Shown: positions 1 through 7,428 of the stretch, in pieces
Position numbering within the stretch: the stretch's first letter is position 1
Layout: the number at the start of each line of letters is the position of its first letter
Assembly: GCA_030429205.1 (NCBI GenBank)
Contig: JAUICZ010000001.1
Span: forward strand, 2,276,216-2,340,215
Direction: 5' to 3'
From: Bacteroidia bacterium
Lineage (GTDB): Bacteria; Bacteroidota; Bacteroidia; Chitinophagales; Chitinophagaceae
DNA: 64,000 bases
The notes under the pieces: model-generated
Database searches by the model: none
What the model saw: the letters and a program-made list of their open reading frames with translations, nothing else
What the model was told of the DNA's origin: nothing
Program-made: the position numbers and the translations under genes

Positions 1-249
1 GATTTAAACATTTATAGGCAGCAACCATGCCAAAAAAACTACTCCTTTGTCACGATAATGTCAGATTCATAATTCACCATTTTTTTTACATAAGCTCCTA
101 TGTTTTGCTAGTAACAAAGCGATTAATTGACAATGCTTTATTTAGTATTTTTACTCCAGAATAAGTTCTTTTCAACCCAGTGAGTGATTCGGTGAGTGTT
201 GAAATGCTGAGTTTTGTAATTATTTGACAGCCAACATATTGGGAGGTTA
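1..249. other. Gene-free AT-rich stretch at left edge
   Basis: No convincing coding region is visible here on either strand; the open frames are only a few tens of codons long and have no recognisable product. The stretch is AT-rich and lies just upstream of a tRNA 3'-end remnant, so it may be the end of an integrated element or the scar of one. A short minus-strand frame starting at base 28 runs off the left edge but is too short to judge. Confidence 0.5.
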
Positions 250-273
250 GGTTCGAATCCCTCTTTCTGCGCA
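250..273 (+). other. tRNA 3'-end remnant (possible att site)
   Basis: This block has the T-loop signature GGTTCGAATCC, a 3' T-stem half CCCTC and an acceptor-like TTTCTGCG followed by CA, as at the end of a tRNA-Ser type gene. The upstream bases (TTAGG) do not pair with CCCTC, and no matching acceptor, D-arm or anticodon arm is found in the preceding 100 bases, so it is not a complete tRNA. It is directly followed by an intrinsic terminator, as a real tRNA gene would be. Tyrosine-recombinase elements that integrate into tRNA 3' ends leave exactly such a remnant at the far end. Identification as serine type is tentative. Confidence 0.5.
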
Positions 274-281
274 AAAAACGT

Positions 282-319
282 AAACGTCTGCAAGCAAATT
301 ACTTACAGACGTTTTTTTT
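282..319 (+). terminator. Intrinsic terminator after tRNA remnant
   Basis: Inverted repeat AAACGTCTG / CAGACGTTT with one internal mismatch and further pairing (AAG/CTT), followed by a run of eight T. An A-rich left flank means it could also stop minus-strand transcription leaving the metal-efflux operon that ends at 359. Confidence 0.75.
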
Positions 320-358
320 ATGTGCTATTTGTATTCTTGAGAAGAATAGGGAATACAC

Positions 359-1528
359 TTAGTGACTATGCCCTCCTTCTTCTGTATTCTTCAGTTTTGC
401 CAGCAAAGAATACCCACCATTTAGTACTATATGGCTTTCCTTTGTTATTATATCTGATAAAGATACTTGAGTATACCCTCTATCTGTAGGGCCAGTAGTA
501 ACTTCGATCATTTTATAATGATGGCTATTGTTGTCATTAACCAATTTTTGTTCCACAAAAACATAATCTCTGCCTTCATATTTTATGATAGCAGATTCGG
601 GTAGAGTGTGTACATCAGCAGCATCTGTTTCTATGTATGCTTTTAAGAACATGCCTGGTAATAGTTTAGAATCTTCATTGTCTAAGTGGCAATGAACAAG
701 TACAGTTCGCTCACTACTAATTTCTCTGCCAATTAGATGTACTATAGCACCGCGCTCATTTGTTTCATTAGCTAGTTTTATCCTTACCATTTGCCCTGCC
801 TCCAATTTAGAAATGTCTTTTTCAAAAACTGTCAATTCTACATGCAGATGCTCTGTGTTTACAATACGAAATAACACGTCTTGAGGAGATACATACTGCC
901 CTACATTTACATTAGCTTTAGTGATGTAACCATTAATAGGTGCGTATACATTGATCGTACTACTGATGTCTCCTTCTTGTATTGAATTAGGGGATATATG
1001 CATTAATTTAAGTTTGCTTTCTAAGCCTTTGTACCTGGCTTGTAATGATTGAAAGTTAGCTTTAGACTTTTGTAGTGTCTTTTTTGCGTTTATCTTTTCT
1101 TTTGCTAGCTCTTGTTGCCTGCTGTATTCCGTTAATGCATATTCGTATTGGCTTTTGACATCAAGATAGTCTTGTTGAATCTGAACATAATCCAGGTTTT
1201 GCAATACTGCTATTACCTGACCTTGTTTTACATATGTGCCTTCTAATAAACTTGTTTGTTTTACAAAACCTGCGATAGGTACAGATACACTTACCATTTG
1301 TTGAGGGGGAACATCTAGCTTACCATTCACAGTAATAGTATTGCCGACTCTTTTAAGAGCTACTTTGCCTGTTTCAATACTAGCATTATTGAATTGATCT
1401 TCCGTTAGTATTACTTCGTTTTCTGAATTTTGGTGAGTATCGTGACTGTCTTCAGGTTGTTGATCGTTACCACATGCTGATAATACAAGTAGTGGTAATA
1501 TGTATAATGTATGTTTGAATGATTTCAT
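359..1528 (-). CDS. czcB: CzcB-like RND efflux periplasmic adaptor
   Basis: Membrane-fusion (HlyD/CusB/CzcB family) subunit of a tripartite heavy-metal efflux pump; it bridges the inner-membrane pump to the outer-membrane channel. The 389-residue protein begins with a lipoprotein signal ending in LSAC (Cys19), followed by a His/Asp/Glu-rich segment that could bind metal. A biotinyl-lipoyl-like segment (about 80-115), a coiled-coil hairpin (about 120-180), a second lipoyl half (about 190-220) and beta-barrel domains follow; the C terminus is again His-rich (GGHSH). It is the last gene of the minus-strand operon, 11 bases downstream of the pump gene. The exact metal cannot be read from the adaptor; the pump's motif points to divalent cations. 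Confidence 0.9.
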   Translation of the reverse strand: MKSFKHTLYILPLLVLSACGNDQQPEDSHDTHQNSENEVILTEDQFNNASIETGKVALKRVGNTITVNGKLDVPPQQMVSVSVPIAGFVKQTSLLEGTYVKQGQVIAVLQNLDYVQIQQDYLDVKSQYEYALTEYSRQQELAKEKINAKKTLQKSKANFQSLQARYKGLESKLKLMHISPNSIQEGDISSTINVYAPINGYITKANVNVGQYVSPQDVLFRIVNTEHLHVELTVFEKDISKLEAGQMVRIKLANETNERGAIVHLIGREISSERTVLVHCHLDNEDSKLLPGMFLKAYIETDAADVHTLPESAIIKYEGRDYVFVEQKLVNDNNSHHYKMIEVTTGPTDRGYTQVSLSDIITKESHIVLNGGYSLLAKLKNTEEGGHSH

Positions 1529-1539
1529 TTTATATCAAT

Positions 1540-4500
1540 TTATAAATTACTGCCAGATAAGTATTGTAACTTAAGTACAGACTGGTTGTAACTATTTACT
1601 GTTTTTAAATATTGTTGCTTTATGTCTTGAGCTTGTTGCAGGTTGATGAGGTATTCTGTATAGCTTATTTCTCCTGCATGGTATGCTTTCGTTGATTGTG
1701 TTGCGATCAAGTCTGCATTCTCAAGTGCTGTATGTTTATAGTAGTTCAGGCTTGTATTAAGTTTGACATACTCTTGAATACTTTGCTCATACATGCCTTT
1801 AAGTGCAATATTGCTGTTATAGTATTTCATGGTGACACTTTCTTTTCTTGCAGTTTCTGCTTTTACTTTAGCAATATGCGGTCCTATCCACAGTGGTATA
1901 GAAACACCTACCTGAATACCTGTAAACCTGTTTGCCGATGTTGCAAGAGAAGGGTTCGCTGCATCGCTCAATGGTATGCCTATCATTGTTTGTGTAAAAT
2001 AACCTACATGTAAATCTGGCAGTATTGAGTTTGTAGCCACCGCTTTATGTTTGTTGCTAACAGAAATATCTTGCAGCATCTTTTTTAACATAGGGTTTGC
2101 TGTAACTCCGCCTAGTTGTTCTATAGAAAAACTTAAAGGTTTAAGACCAGAGTTGTCGGTATCTACAGAATCATTGGTTGATAGCAATACTTGCAATATT
2201 CGCTTTGCAATTGCAATATCAGCTTCATTTTGCGTTAGCATGTTATGTACCTCTACGCTTTTAGCGGTTGCTGTAGATTGCTCTAAGAGTGTACTTTCAC
2301 CTGTTTTATAACGTACAGAAGCTGCAGACATAAAGTCACTATATAAACTATCAAGCTGCGTTAGTAATAGCTGTAAGGCTTTTAAGTATTGGAGCTGATA
2401 GTAGACTTGCTTTACATTGTATATTAACTCATTCTTAGTAATATCCTTTTGAAGTGAAGCATTCTTCATTTGTTCCCTTGCTAATGCAGATTTTGCAAAT
2501 AACACAGTAGGAAAAGGTATTTGTTGGGAAAAGGTATAAGAATTATCATTTTCAATACGGCTGTTGTATTGACCATATTGAGCATTTATTTGTGTCTTCG
2601 GTAATTCAAATGCAGCTTTCCTAACCTGTCTGTGATATTCAATATCAGATATAGTGGCTTTGAGTCTGTAGTTATTCTCTATAGCTATGTCGATTGCCTC
2701 ATTAAGTGTTAACTGTTGAGCCTTAACAGTAGTAGCCCCAGCTAAGACAAATATTGTTAGTGCTACTTTTTTCATGTCATTACGTTTTTTGCTGATTTGC
2801 TCAAACATGTAATACAAGCAGGGTAGGATAAAAAGTGTTAGTATAGTTGCTGTTATTAACCCGCCTATTACTACCGTTGCTAATGGTTTTTGTACTTCGG
2901 CTCCACTACCTTGAGATAAAGCCATAGGTAGAAAACCCAGTGATGCAACAAGCGCCGTCATTATTACCGGACGTAAGCGCGTTTTTGTTCCACTCATAAT
3001 AATGTCTTTTATATCTGTGTTACCACTTTTCTTAAGTCGATTGAACTCTGCTATTAATACAATACCGTTTAATACGGCCACACCAAACAATGCGATGAAA
3101 CCTACAGCCGCAGATATACTGAAAGGCATACCCCTCAGCCATAGTGCTAATACACCACCAATAGCAGATAATGGTATAGCGGTGTATATCATCAACCCTT
3201 GTTTTATAGATTGAAAAGTGAAGTATAGTAAGACAAATATGAGTAATAGAGCAACGGGGACAGCAATCATTAATCTTGCACGCGCTTTCTGTAAATTTTC
3301 AAATGTACCTCCATAAGTGATGTAATAACCCGGAGCAAAGCTAACTCTGTTGTTTATCTTGTCTTCCAGCTCATTAACAACGCTTTCTATATCTCTTTCC
3401 CTTACATTAAAGCCAACTACAATTCTTCTTTTTGCATCGTCTCGTTGTATTTGGTTGGGGCCTGCTTTGTATGATATTTCTGCAAGCTGTCCCAACGGTA
3501 TTGTTCTTCCATCTGTGGTATTGATAAGTAGATCACGCACATTGTCAATGTTGCTTCGTGCATTTTTCTCTAACCTTAGTACAAGATCAAACCTGCGTTC
3601 CTGTTCATAAATTTGTCCGACAGCAAACCCCGCAAATGCTGCATTAACTGTTTTGTTAATGTCATCAATGCTAAGCCCATATCGTGCAATAGCTTCTCTG
3701 TTGTAGTCCACTACTATTTGAGTTAGCCCTGTTGCTTGTTCTTCATAAATATCTTTTACACCAGGTACTTCGGCGGCAATACTGCTTATTTCTTTAGCAT
3801 ATTTAGTCAAAATATCCAGACTCTCTCCATAAACCTTCAACACAACATCTTGCTTAGCACCTGTCATTAGTTCATTAAACCTCATTTGAATAGGTTGCTG
3901 AAAACTGATGTTTACTCCTGTGAGCTTGTTAAGCGATTCTGACATTTTATTTGCCAACTCTTCTTTGCTACTAGCCTTGCGCCACATTTCTTTGTCATTT
4001 AGAATTATCATTAAGTCACAAGCTTCAATAGGCATAGGGTCTGTAGGTATTTCACTGCTACCTATTTTGCCCACTACTTCTTTGATCTCATCGGGATATT
4101 CTTCTAATAGTATCTCTGATGCCTGAGTTGTAACATCAACAGTTTGATCAATGCTGGCACCTGGTAATAGTCTGACCTCAACTGCAAAGTCTCCCTCATC
4201 TAAAGAAGGAAGGAACTCTGCCCCCATATTACTAAATAGCAATATTGTGCCACCGAATAATAGAAATGCTGAGAATACCAGGCTTCGTCTGTATTTCAAC
4301 GATTTTTCCAGTAAGGGACTATACCAGGATTGTAGTTGAGCAATAAGTCTATCTGAAAATGTTTGCTTAGAGGTCGCTTTTCGTGATAAGAATAAAGCGC
4401 TCATCATAGGTACATATGTCAGAGATAGAATGAATGCACCCGCAATTGCAAATGAAACTGTTTGCGCCATAGGTCTGAACATTTTTCCTTCAATACCTGT

Positions 4501-5898
4501 AAGAGCAAGTATAGGCAAGTACACAATCAAAATAATAATTTCTCCAAATGCTGCAGAGTTACGAATCCGCCCCGCTGCCTTAAATACTTCAGCATCCATT
4601 TCTGTGCGAGAAAGCTTTTTGTCTTTAGTTATCTTAGATAAATGGTGCATTGTTGCTTCTACAATAATGACGGCACCATCTACAATAAGACCAAAGTCAA
4701 TAGCGCCTAAGCTCATTAAGTTGCCCGATACCCCAAAAAAGTTCATCATGCTGAAAGCAAATAGCATAGATAACGGGATGACTGAAGCTACAATTAAGCC
4801 CGCCCGCATATTGCCTAGTAACAATACTAAAACGAAAATGACTATCAGGGCTCCTTCAATTAGATTTTTAGAAACCGTACCAATAGCATTATTAACAAGC
4901 TTTGTACGGTCGAGGAATGGTTCTATTTCAACACCCTCAGGTAGTGTTTTTGTTATTTGTTCTACACGGTCTTTTACATTTGCTATTACCTCAGATGAGT
5001 TTGCACCTTTTAACATCATTACGATACCACCTACAGCTTCTCCTTCCTTGTTGTAAGTCAGTGCACCATAACGGATAGCATGCCCTTCTTGTACTGTGCC
5101 TATATCCCTTATTTGTATAGGTATACCATCTTCTTTTACTTTTACTACTATCTGTTCAATCTCATCAAAGCTCTCAACAAAACCTTCTGTTCTTATGAAG
5201 TAGGCATTAGGCTTACTGTCTATGTATGCACCACCGGTATTCTTATTGTTCTTTTCTAGTGCATTTATTACTTCTGATATGCTAATACCTATACTACGTA
5301 GTTTATCTGTATTAACAGCTACTTCATATTGTTTCAGATATCCACCGAAGCTGCTGATGTCGGCAACACCTTTTACTCCCAGTAATTGCCTGCGTACTAT
5401 CCAGTCTTGAATTGTTCGCAAATCAGATGCTGAGAATTTATTCTCATAGCCTTTTTTAGGATGAAGTACGTATTGGTAAATTTCACCCAGACCAGTAGTT
5501 ACAGGTGCAAGCCATGTATGTCCGATAGCTCCTGCACTATTGTTTTTTATATCTGACAGCCTTTCTGTTACTTGCTGTCTGGCCCAATATATATCAACGT
5601 CTTCTTCGAAAACTATTGTGATTACACTAAGCCCGAAACGGGAAAAGGAACGTACTTCTGTAATGCCCGGTATGGTAGCCACTGCTTGTTCTATGGGGAA
5701 GGTGACCAGCCTTTCTATATCTGCAGCAGCTTGAGAAGGTGCATTAGAAATTACTTGTACTTGATTGTTTGTTATATCTGGTACAGCATCGATAGGTAGT
5801 TTTTTAAGAGCGTATCCACCCCAGGCTATGAGTAGTACGGTAAATAAACCTATGATCAGCTTATTCTTTATTGAAAAGAATATGATTTTATTCAGCAT
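1540..5898 (-). CDS. czcA: CzcA-type RND pump fused to TolC-like channel
   Basis: Heavy-metal efflux RND transporter (residues 1 to about 1040) joined in one frame to a TolC/CzcC-type outer-membrane channel domain (about 1042-1452). The proton-relay motif DFGLIVDGAVIIVE (Asp401, Asp407, Glu414) matches the CzcA-type divalent-cation pattern rather than the CusA copper/silver pattern. Twelve hydrophobic segments fall in the usual RND arrangement. The second part begins MKKVALTIFVLAGATTVKAQ at base 2775, which looks like a complete secretion signal with its own ATG, then outer-membrane efflux coiled-coil repeats. So this is either a fusion protein processed in the periplasm or one reading frame with an internal start. 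RND-channel fusions of about 1,450 residues are known in Bacteroidota. Neighbours are the adaptor and a small exported protein, in the same operon. Confidence 0.9.
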   Translation of the reverse strand: MLNKIIFFSIKNKLIIGLFTVLLIAWGGYALKKLPIDAVPDITNNQVQVISNAPSQAAADIERLVTFPIEQAVATIPGITEVRSFSRFGLSVITIVFEEDVDIYWARQQVTERLSDIKNNSAGAIGHTWLAPVTTGLGEIYQYVLHPKKGYENKFSASDLRTIQDWIVRRQLLGVKGVADISSFGGYLKQYEVAVNTDKLRSIGISISEVINALEKNNKNTGGAYIDSKPNAYFIRTEGFVESFDEIEQIVVKVKEDGIPIQIRDIGTVQEGHAIRYGALTYNKEGEAVGGIVMMLKGANSSEVIANVKDRVEQITKTLPEGVEIEPFLDRTKLVNNAIGTVSKNLIEGALIVIFVLVLLLGNMRAGLIVASVIPLSMLFAFSMMNFFGVSGNLMSLGAIDFGLIVDGAVIIVEATMHHLSKITKDKKLSRTEMDAEVFKAAGRIRNSAAFGEIIILIVYLPILALTGIEGKMFRPMAQTVSFAIAGAFILSLTYVPMMSALFLSRKATSKQTFSDRLIAQLQSWYSPLLEKSLKYRRSLVFSAFLLFGGTILLFSNMGAEFLPSLDEGDFAVEVRLLPGASIDQTVDVTTQASEILLEEYPDEIKEVVGKIGSSEIPTDPMPIEACDLMIILNDKEMWRKASSKEELANKMSESLNKLTGVNISFQQPIQMRFNELMTGAKQDVVLKVYGESLDILTKYAKEISSIAAEVPGVKDIYEEQATGLTQIVVDYNREAIARYGLSIDDINKTVNAAFAGFAVGQIYEQERRFDLVLRLEKNARSNIDNVRDLLINTTDGRTIPLGQLAEISYKAGPNQIQRDDAKRRIVVGFNVRERDIESVVNELEDKINNRVSFAPGYYITYGGTFENLQKARARLMIAVPVALLLIFVLLYFTFQSIKQGLMIYTAIPLSAIGGVLALWLRGMPFSISAAVGFIALFGVAVLNGIVLIAEFNRLKKSGNTDIKDIIMSGTKTRLRPVIMTALVASLGFLPMALSQGSGAEVQKPLATVVIGGLITATILTLFILPCLYYMFEQISKKRNDMKKVALTIFVLAGATTVKAQQLTLNEAIDIAIENNYRLKATISDIEYHRQVRKAAFELPKTQINAQYGQYNSRIENDNSYTFSQQIPFPTVLFAKSALAREQMKNASLQKDITKNELIYNVKQVYYQLQYLKALQLLLTQLDSLYSDFMSAASVRYKTGESTLLEQSTATAKSVEVHNMLTQNEADIAIAKRILQVLLSTNDSVDTDNSGLKPLSFSIEQLGGVTANPMLKKMLQDISVSNKHKAVATNSILPDLHVGYFTQTMIGIPLSDAANPSLATSANRFTGIQVGVSIPLWIGPHIAKVKAETARKESVTMKYYNSNIALKGMYEQSIQEYVKLNTSLNYYKHTALENADLIATQSTKAYHAGEISYTEYLINLQQAQDIKQQYLKTVNSYNQSVLKLQYLSGSNL

Positions 5899-6000
5899 AA
5901 ATATTAAGCATTAATAGTTGTATGCACATTCAGATGGCATTTAGTTTGCAATCCGAATGTGTCATTAATTACGATAAAAAATGTATGGTACTCTATTAGC

Positions 6001-6381
6001 TTAACAAGCCTTCGGCGGCTGCCATATATTCTGCCGGAAGTCTACTTTGAGGAAAGGGTTAGAATACCCTGTCGTAATACCCTTACTTTCCGGAAGTAAC
6101 GGTTTTAACTCAACATGTACTTTGTCTGATACAGTTGTGAAAACTAAGAAAAGTGGAGCGCTGCAATTTTTGAAAGGTAGTTGCATATCTCTATCATAGT
6201 CGCTATCAACTATATTGTCCATGTAATGGATCTTTAAAAAAGAAAAAAGGTTGATATTCTCATCTTGCTCTTTGTGCTCCATAAAATGAGACACGAGTAC
6301 AGGAAGCTTGAAAACCTCATGTAAAGGTGTTTGTAATGACAAGAACGTCAGTAGTAATGATATGACTATGAAGTGTTTCAC
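6001..6381 (-). CDS. Small exported protein leading metal-efflux operon
   Basis: 126 residues, starting at GTG, with a hydrophobic N-terminal signal (MKHFIVISLLLTFLSLQ) and no transmembrane segment after it. Visible features are a His/Glu-rich segment (VSHFMEHKEQD), an acidic patch (DNIVDSDYDRD) and an Ile-Trp-Gln-Pro-Pro C terminus ending in Cys. I do not recognise a named family, although proteins of this general look precede RND metal pumps in other Bacteroidota as far as I recall. The position 100 bases upstream of the pump gene, behind the operon promoter, suggests a periplasmic role in metal binding or in the efflux complex; that is inference. The start is supported by the promoter 18 bases upstream. 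Confidence 0.7.
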   Translation of the reverse strand: MKHFIVISLLLTFLSLQTPLHEVFKLPVLVSHFMEHKEQDENINLFSFLKIHYMDNIVDSDYDRDMQLPFKNCSAPLFLVFTTVSDKVHVELKPLLPESKGITTGYSNPFLKVDFRQNIWQPPKAC

Positions 6382-6398
6382 AAGAATGTGACGATATG

Positions 6399-6430
6399 CA
6401 AATATAGTGAAATAGTATTTATGTACACAA
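6399..6430 (-). promoter_or_regulatory. Promoter of metal-efflux operon
   Basis: On the minus strand TTG, 21 bases, then TATATTTG exactly match the Bacteroidota sigma consensus (TTG-N19..21-TAnnTTTG). Transcription would start near 6392, leaving a leader of about ten bases before the GTG at 6381. The -33 TTG overlaps the foot of the terminator hairpin of the upstream DUF4386 gene. No metal-sensor gene or clear operator is visible next to it. Confidence 0.75.
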
Positions 6431-6458
6431 AAGGACCTGCTACTAAAGCAGATCCTTT
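6430..6458 (-). terminator. Terminator of DUF4386 gene
   Basis: Twelve-position stem AAAGGACCTGCT / AGCAGATCCTTT with one mismatch and a five-base loop, followed on the minus strand by TTTTG. It lies just past the stop codon of the DUF4386 gene and isolates it from the metal-efflux operon. Confidence 0.75.
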
Positions 6459-6483
6459 ATTTATGATTACTATCTGTTGTATT

Positions 6484-7185
6484 TTATTTACTTGCTCTTA
6501 CTCCTTTTATTAGTAACCACACACATATGGTCAGCTCTGTCATTACAGCAGTAACAAGTAATATTATGTCAGATATAGCTATGTAGTCTGGAGCTAAAAA
6601 GTTCGTAAAGCTATTGATCATGTATCCGAAAGACGCCATTATCAACATTAAGCCAAGTATTTTCGGGAAGTATTGTGATTTGTAGAATAAATATCCCGTA
6701 ATCAAGCAGTTTGCACCGAAAAACACGCCACTGATTAAATACCCGTATTTATGCATTTCTAAAAACAACGAAACCTTTGCATAAAGCTCTGTTGTGCCAA
6801 AAGCATTCAGATACTCTGGGTTGTCCAGAACGATTATTGCGCTAAAATGGTTTAAAAGGTTCATGCCTATAATAGCTGTTTGTGCTAGTCGTAAAAACGC
6901 TGCTAATAATGCTAGTGTCTTGTTTACAGGTTTCAGTAGTGTATAAAATATCACACCGATAGATACATCACATAGGGCCATGATTATATCGCTGGTAAAA
7001 CCTAATCTGAAAAGCCCTTTTGATGAAATAATGTTGGCAGATGTAGCTGCGGCATCCTCGGGTACTATAATACTTGCTCTTACAAACATCTCGCCGAATA
7101 GTCCGCATGCTATTATTAAAAGATATAGTAACCCGGCAATTCTGCCATATTTTTTTGCTGTGTTGTTGTTTAATGTAGTCGTCAT
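6484..7185 (-). CDS. DUF4386 family membrane protein
   Basis: 233-residue integral membrane protein with about six hydrophobic segments, matching the DUF4386 pattern: N-terminal KYGRIAGLLYLLI, a conserved extracytoplasmic segment followed by SDIIMALCDVSIGVIFYTLLKPVN, and RLAQTAIIGMN. The biochemical function of the family is unknown. It is a single-gene unit between two terminators (6430 and 7381). A perfect TTGAC-N4-GTCAA palindrome lies upstream, suggesting control by a Crp/Fnr-type regulator. Confidence 0.85.
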   Translation of the reverse strand: MTTTLNNNTAKKYGRIAGLLYLLIIACGLFGEMFVRASIIVPEDAAATSANIISSKGLFRLGFTSDIIMALCDVSIGVIFYTLLKPVNKTLALLAAFLRLAQTAIIGMNLLNHFSAIIVLDNPEYLNAFGTTELYAKVSLFLEMHKYGYLISGVFFGANCLITGYLFYKSQYFPKILGLMLIMASFGYMINSFTNFLAPDYIAISDIILLVTAVMTELTICVWLLIKGVRASK

Positions 7186-7224
7186 AATAATTGTGTTTAG
7201 TTGTTATTGATATTGTTGACGATG

Positions 7225-7232
7225 CAAAAGTC
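7225..7232 (-). promoter_or_regulatory. Possible -7 element of DUF4386 gene
   Basis: GACTTTTG on the minus strand matches five of the six fixed positions of TAnnTTTG. No TTG lies 19-21 bases upstream, as expected for an activator-dependent promoter; the palindrome at 7255 would then be centred about 41-43 bases before the start of transcription. Confidence 0.4.
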
Positions 7233-7254
7233 ATACAGCAGGGGTGCGTATTCA

Positions 7255-7268
7255 TTGACTTAAGTCAA
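7255..7268. promoter_or_regulatory. TTGACTTAAGTCAA palindrome (Crp/Fnr-like operator)
   Basis: A perfect 14-base inverted repeat with the half-site TTGAC and a four-base centre, the shape of Crp/Fnr-family operators (Fnr: TTGAT-N4-ATCAA). It sits about 70 bases before the DUF4386 start codon and at the class II activator distance from the imperfect -7 element. The regulator is not encoded in the window. Confidence 0.5.
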
Positions 7269-7380
7269 GAAATGTAAATGCCTCTATTTTGTATGGTTTT
7301 TGGTTGATAACCGTTAGCTATGTAGAGGGGGAGTTGTATTGTTTGATGTAGCTATTAGTATTTATACTTAAGATAAAACA

Positions 7381-7407
7381 AAAGGGCTGCACTATGTGCA
7401 GCCCTTT
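7381..7407 (-). terminator. Terminator of giant T9SS protein gene
   Basis: Perfect 12-base-pair stem (AAAGGGCTGCAC / GTGCAGCCCTTT) with a three-base loop, followed on the minus strand by TTTTGTTTTAT. It lies 22 bases past the stop codon at 7429. Confidence 0.9.
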
Positions 7408-7428
7408 ATAATACATAGGGGGTAATAA

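Noticed and set aside
1..28. Start of a minus-strand gene at base 28 running off the left edge
   Set aside because: Only nine codons are visible; nothing supports it beyond an ATG.
200..273. Complete tRNA gene
   Set aside because: Only the T-loop and 3' acceptor half are found; the 5' T-stem does not pair and no anticodon arm or 5' acceptor is present.
4430..5056. Antisense open frame of 208 codons within the RND pump gene
   Set aside because: It lies wholly opposite a strongly conserved pump domain, has no recognisable family or signal and follows the codon structure of the sense gene.
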